This document shows positions 63,522 through 64,000 of a stretch of DNA of 64,000 bases, in pieces. Each line of letters begins with the position of its first letter. Within the stretch, counting starts at the first letter, position 1. This DNA comes from Plectrocnemia conspersa (Eukaryota; Arthropoda; Insecta; Trichoptera; Polycentropodidae). Below the pieces are notes generated by a model, which was not told the DNA's origin, searched no databases, and saw only the letters and a program-made list of their open reading frames with translations. The stretch spans positions 62,001 to 126,000 of the forward strand of contig VTFK01000069.1 of the NCBI GenBank assembly GCA_009617715.1, given 5' to 3'. The position numbers were made by a program, and so were the translations under genes.

Positions 63522-64000
63522 GTATTTATTAAAACTCTTCATGGTACTGCTTTAAATAATTACTCGAAGTCATTTAATTAAATGTGTTTTTATTTTTCAT
63601 CCATCAATCAAGCTTTGTCCATAAATTTGAATACAATGCACACATTCGGACGACTATTGAATTGCAAACGCCTATTATGTTCTTCACCTTCGTTTGACCA
63701 TTTACAAATCGGCAGTGATACGGTTATTTTTCATTACGATCGAATTATGAATGATATTAGCTTACACAATGGCATTGCCAAGGTCACTTTACTATTTGAC
63801 CCTTTCGGTTGTTATGCAATGTCAGTTTTAATTATTTTGCCACAACACTATATAAGTTTTTGCATAATTTACCATTTATATTTGTACTAAAGAATCACTT
63901 TTAAATCAATACAATCTTCTTCTTTTCTGATACTATTTATTAAAATTAAAATATCCGATCGTTTACATTTTAAAATTTGATTTAATTAAACATTTTGCAT
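63522..64000. other. Start of Cyp4g intron 3
   Basis: The donor GTATTT follows exon 3 at 63522. No further P450 exon is recognised before the window ends; the 102-codon frame at 63582-63890 has no P450 motif. Confidence 0.55.

Noticed and set aside
63582..63890. 102-codon frame after Cyp4g exon 3
   Set aside because: Does not match the expected next CYP4G block; the intron is taken to continue past the window.
1..64000. CRISPR array, operon or bacterial features
   Set aside because: The window is clearly eukaryotic, with spliced genes and eukaryotic transposons; the tandem repeats lack spacer structure.

Overview
The window is nuclear DNA from an insect. It is strongly AT-rich, with two recognisable developmental or metabolic genes about 52 kb apart and a desert of AT-rich repeats and transposon remnants between them. 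On the + strand at 8.3-9.5 kb is a single-exon bHLH gene. Its [19 protein letters not shown] helix 2, a RIPGTNTF motif and a C-terminal ITWWE motif identify it as asense (ase), the neural-precursor member of the achaete-scute complex. At the right edge (62.0 kb onward, + strand, running off the window) are the first three coding exons of a CYP4G cytochrome P450, the insect oxidative decarbonylase family of cuticular hydrocarbon synthesis. In Drosophila, Cyp4g1 flanks the ase end of the achaete-scute complex, so this is conserved microsynteny. The insect order cannot be fixed from what I see.

Layout: 0.1-0.8 kb, degenerate tandem repeats. 1.3-7.9 kb, AT-rich DNA with GC-richer islands upstream of ase. 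8.0-10.5 kb, ase with a TATA-less promoter, a Hairy/E(spl)-type site and a proneural-type E-box; its 3' region has a K box and a Bearded box. 10.7-36 kb, gene desert holding palindromic repeat elements (10.7-11.4 and 15.1-16.2 kb), a large inverted repeat (20.76-21.41 kb), a pre-miRNA-like hairpin (27.88-27.96 kb) and GC-richer islands that may be enhancers. 36.3-39.2 kb, a ~565-bp tandem array. 42.5-43.4 kb, an internally deleted Tigger/pogo element. 45.9-46.8 kb, a non-autonomous element with Transib-like ends. 48.1-50.4 kb, repeats with a recurring hairpin, and a tRNA-headed SINE. 52.0-53.75 kb, a complete but decayed hAT element with a perfect 8-bp target duplication. 53.95-54.35 kb, an internally deleted ZMYM1-type hAT remnant. 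55.3-56.9 kb, a two-exon MADF-domain gene on the minus strand whose intron contains an antisense, broken PIF/Harbinger transposase piece. 57.5-58.2 kb, a five-exon small gene on the minus strand, reconstructed here from splice sites and phase and not recognised. 61.8-63.5 kb, the CYP4G promoter and exons.

The two anchor genes do not work in one pathway: ase acts in neural precursors and Cyp4g in oenocyte hydrocarbon synthesis. Their adjacency is best read as an ancestral arrangement, possibly held together by regulatory DNA spread across the desert. Every regulatory call is motif-level only.
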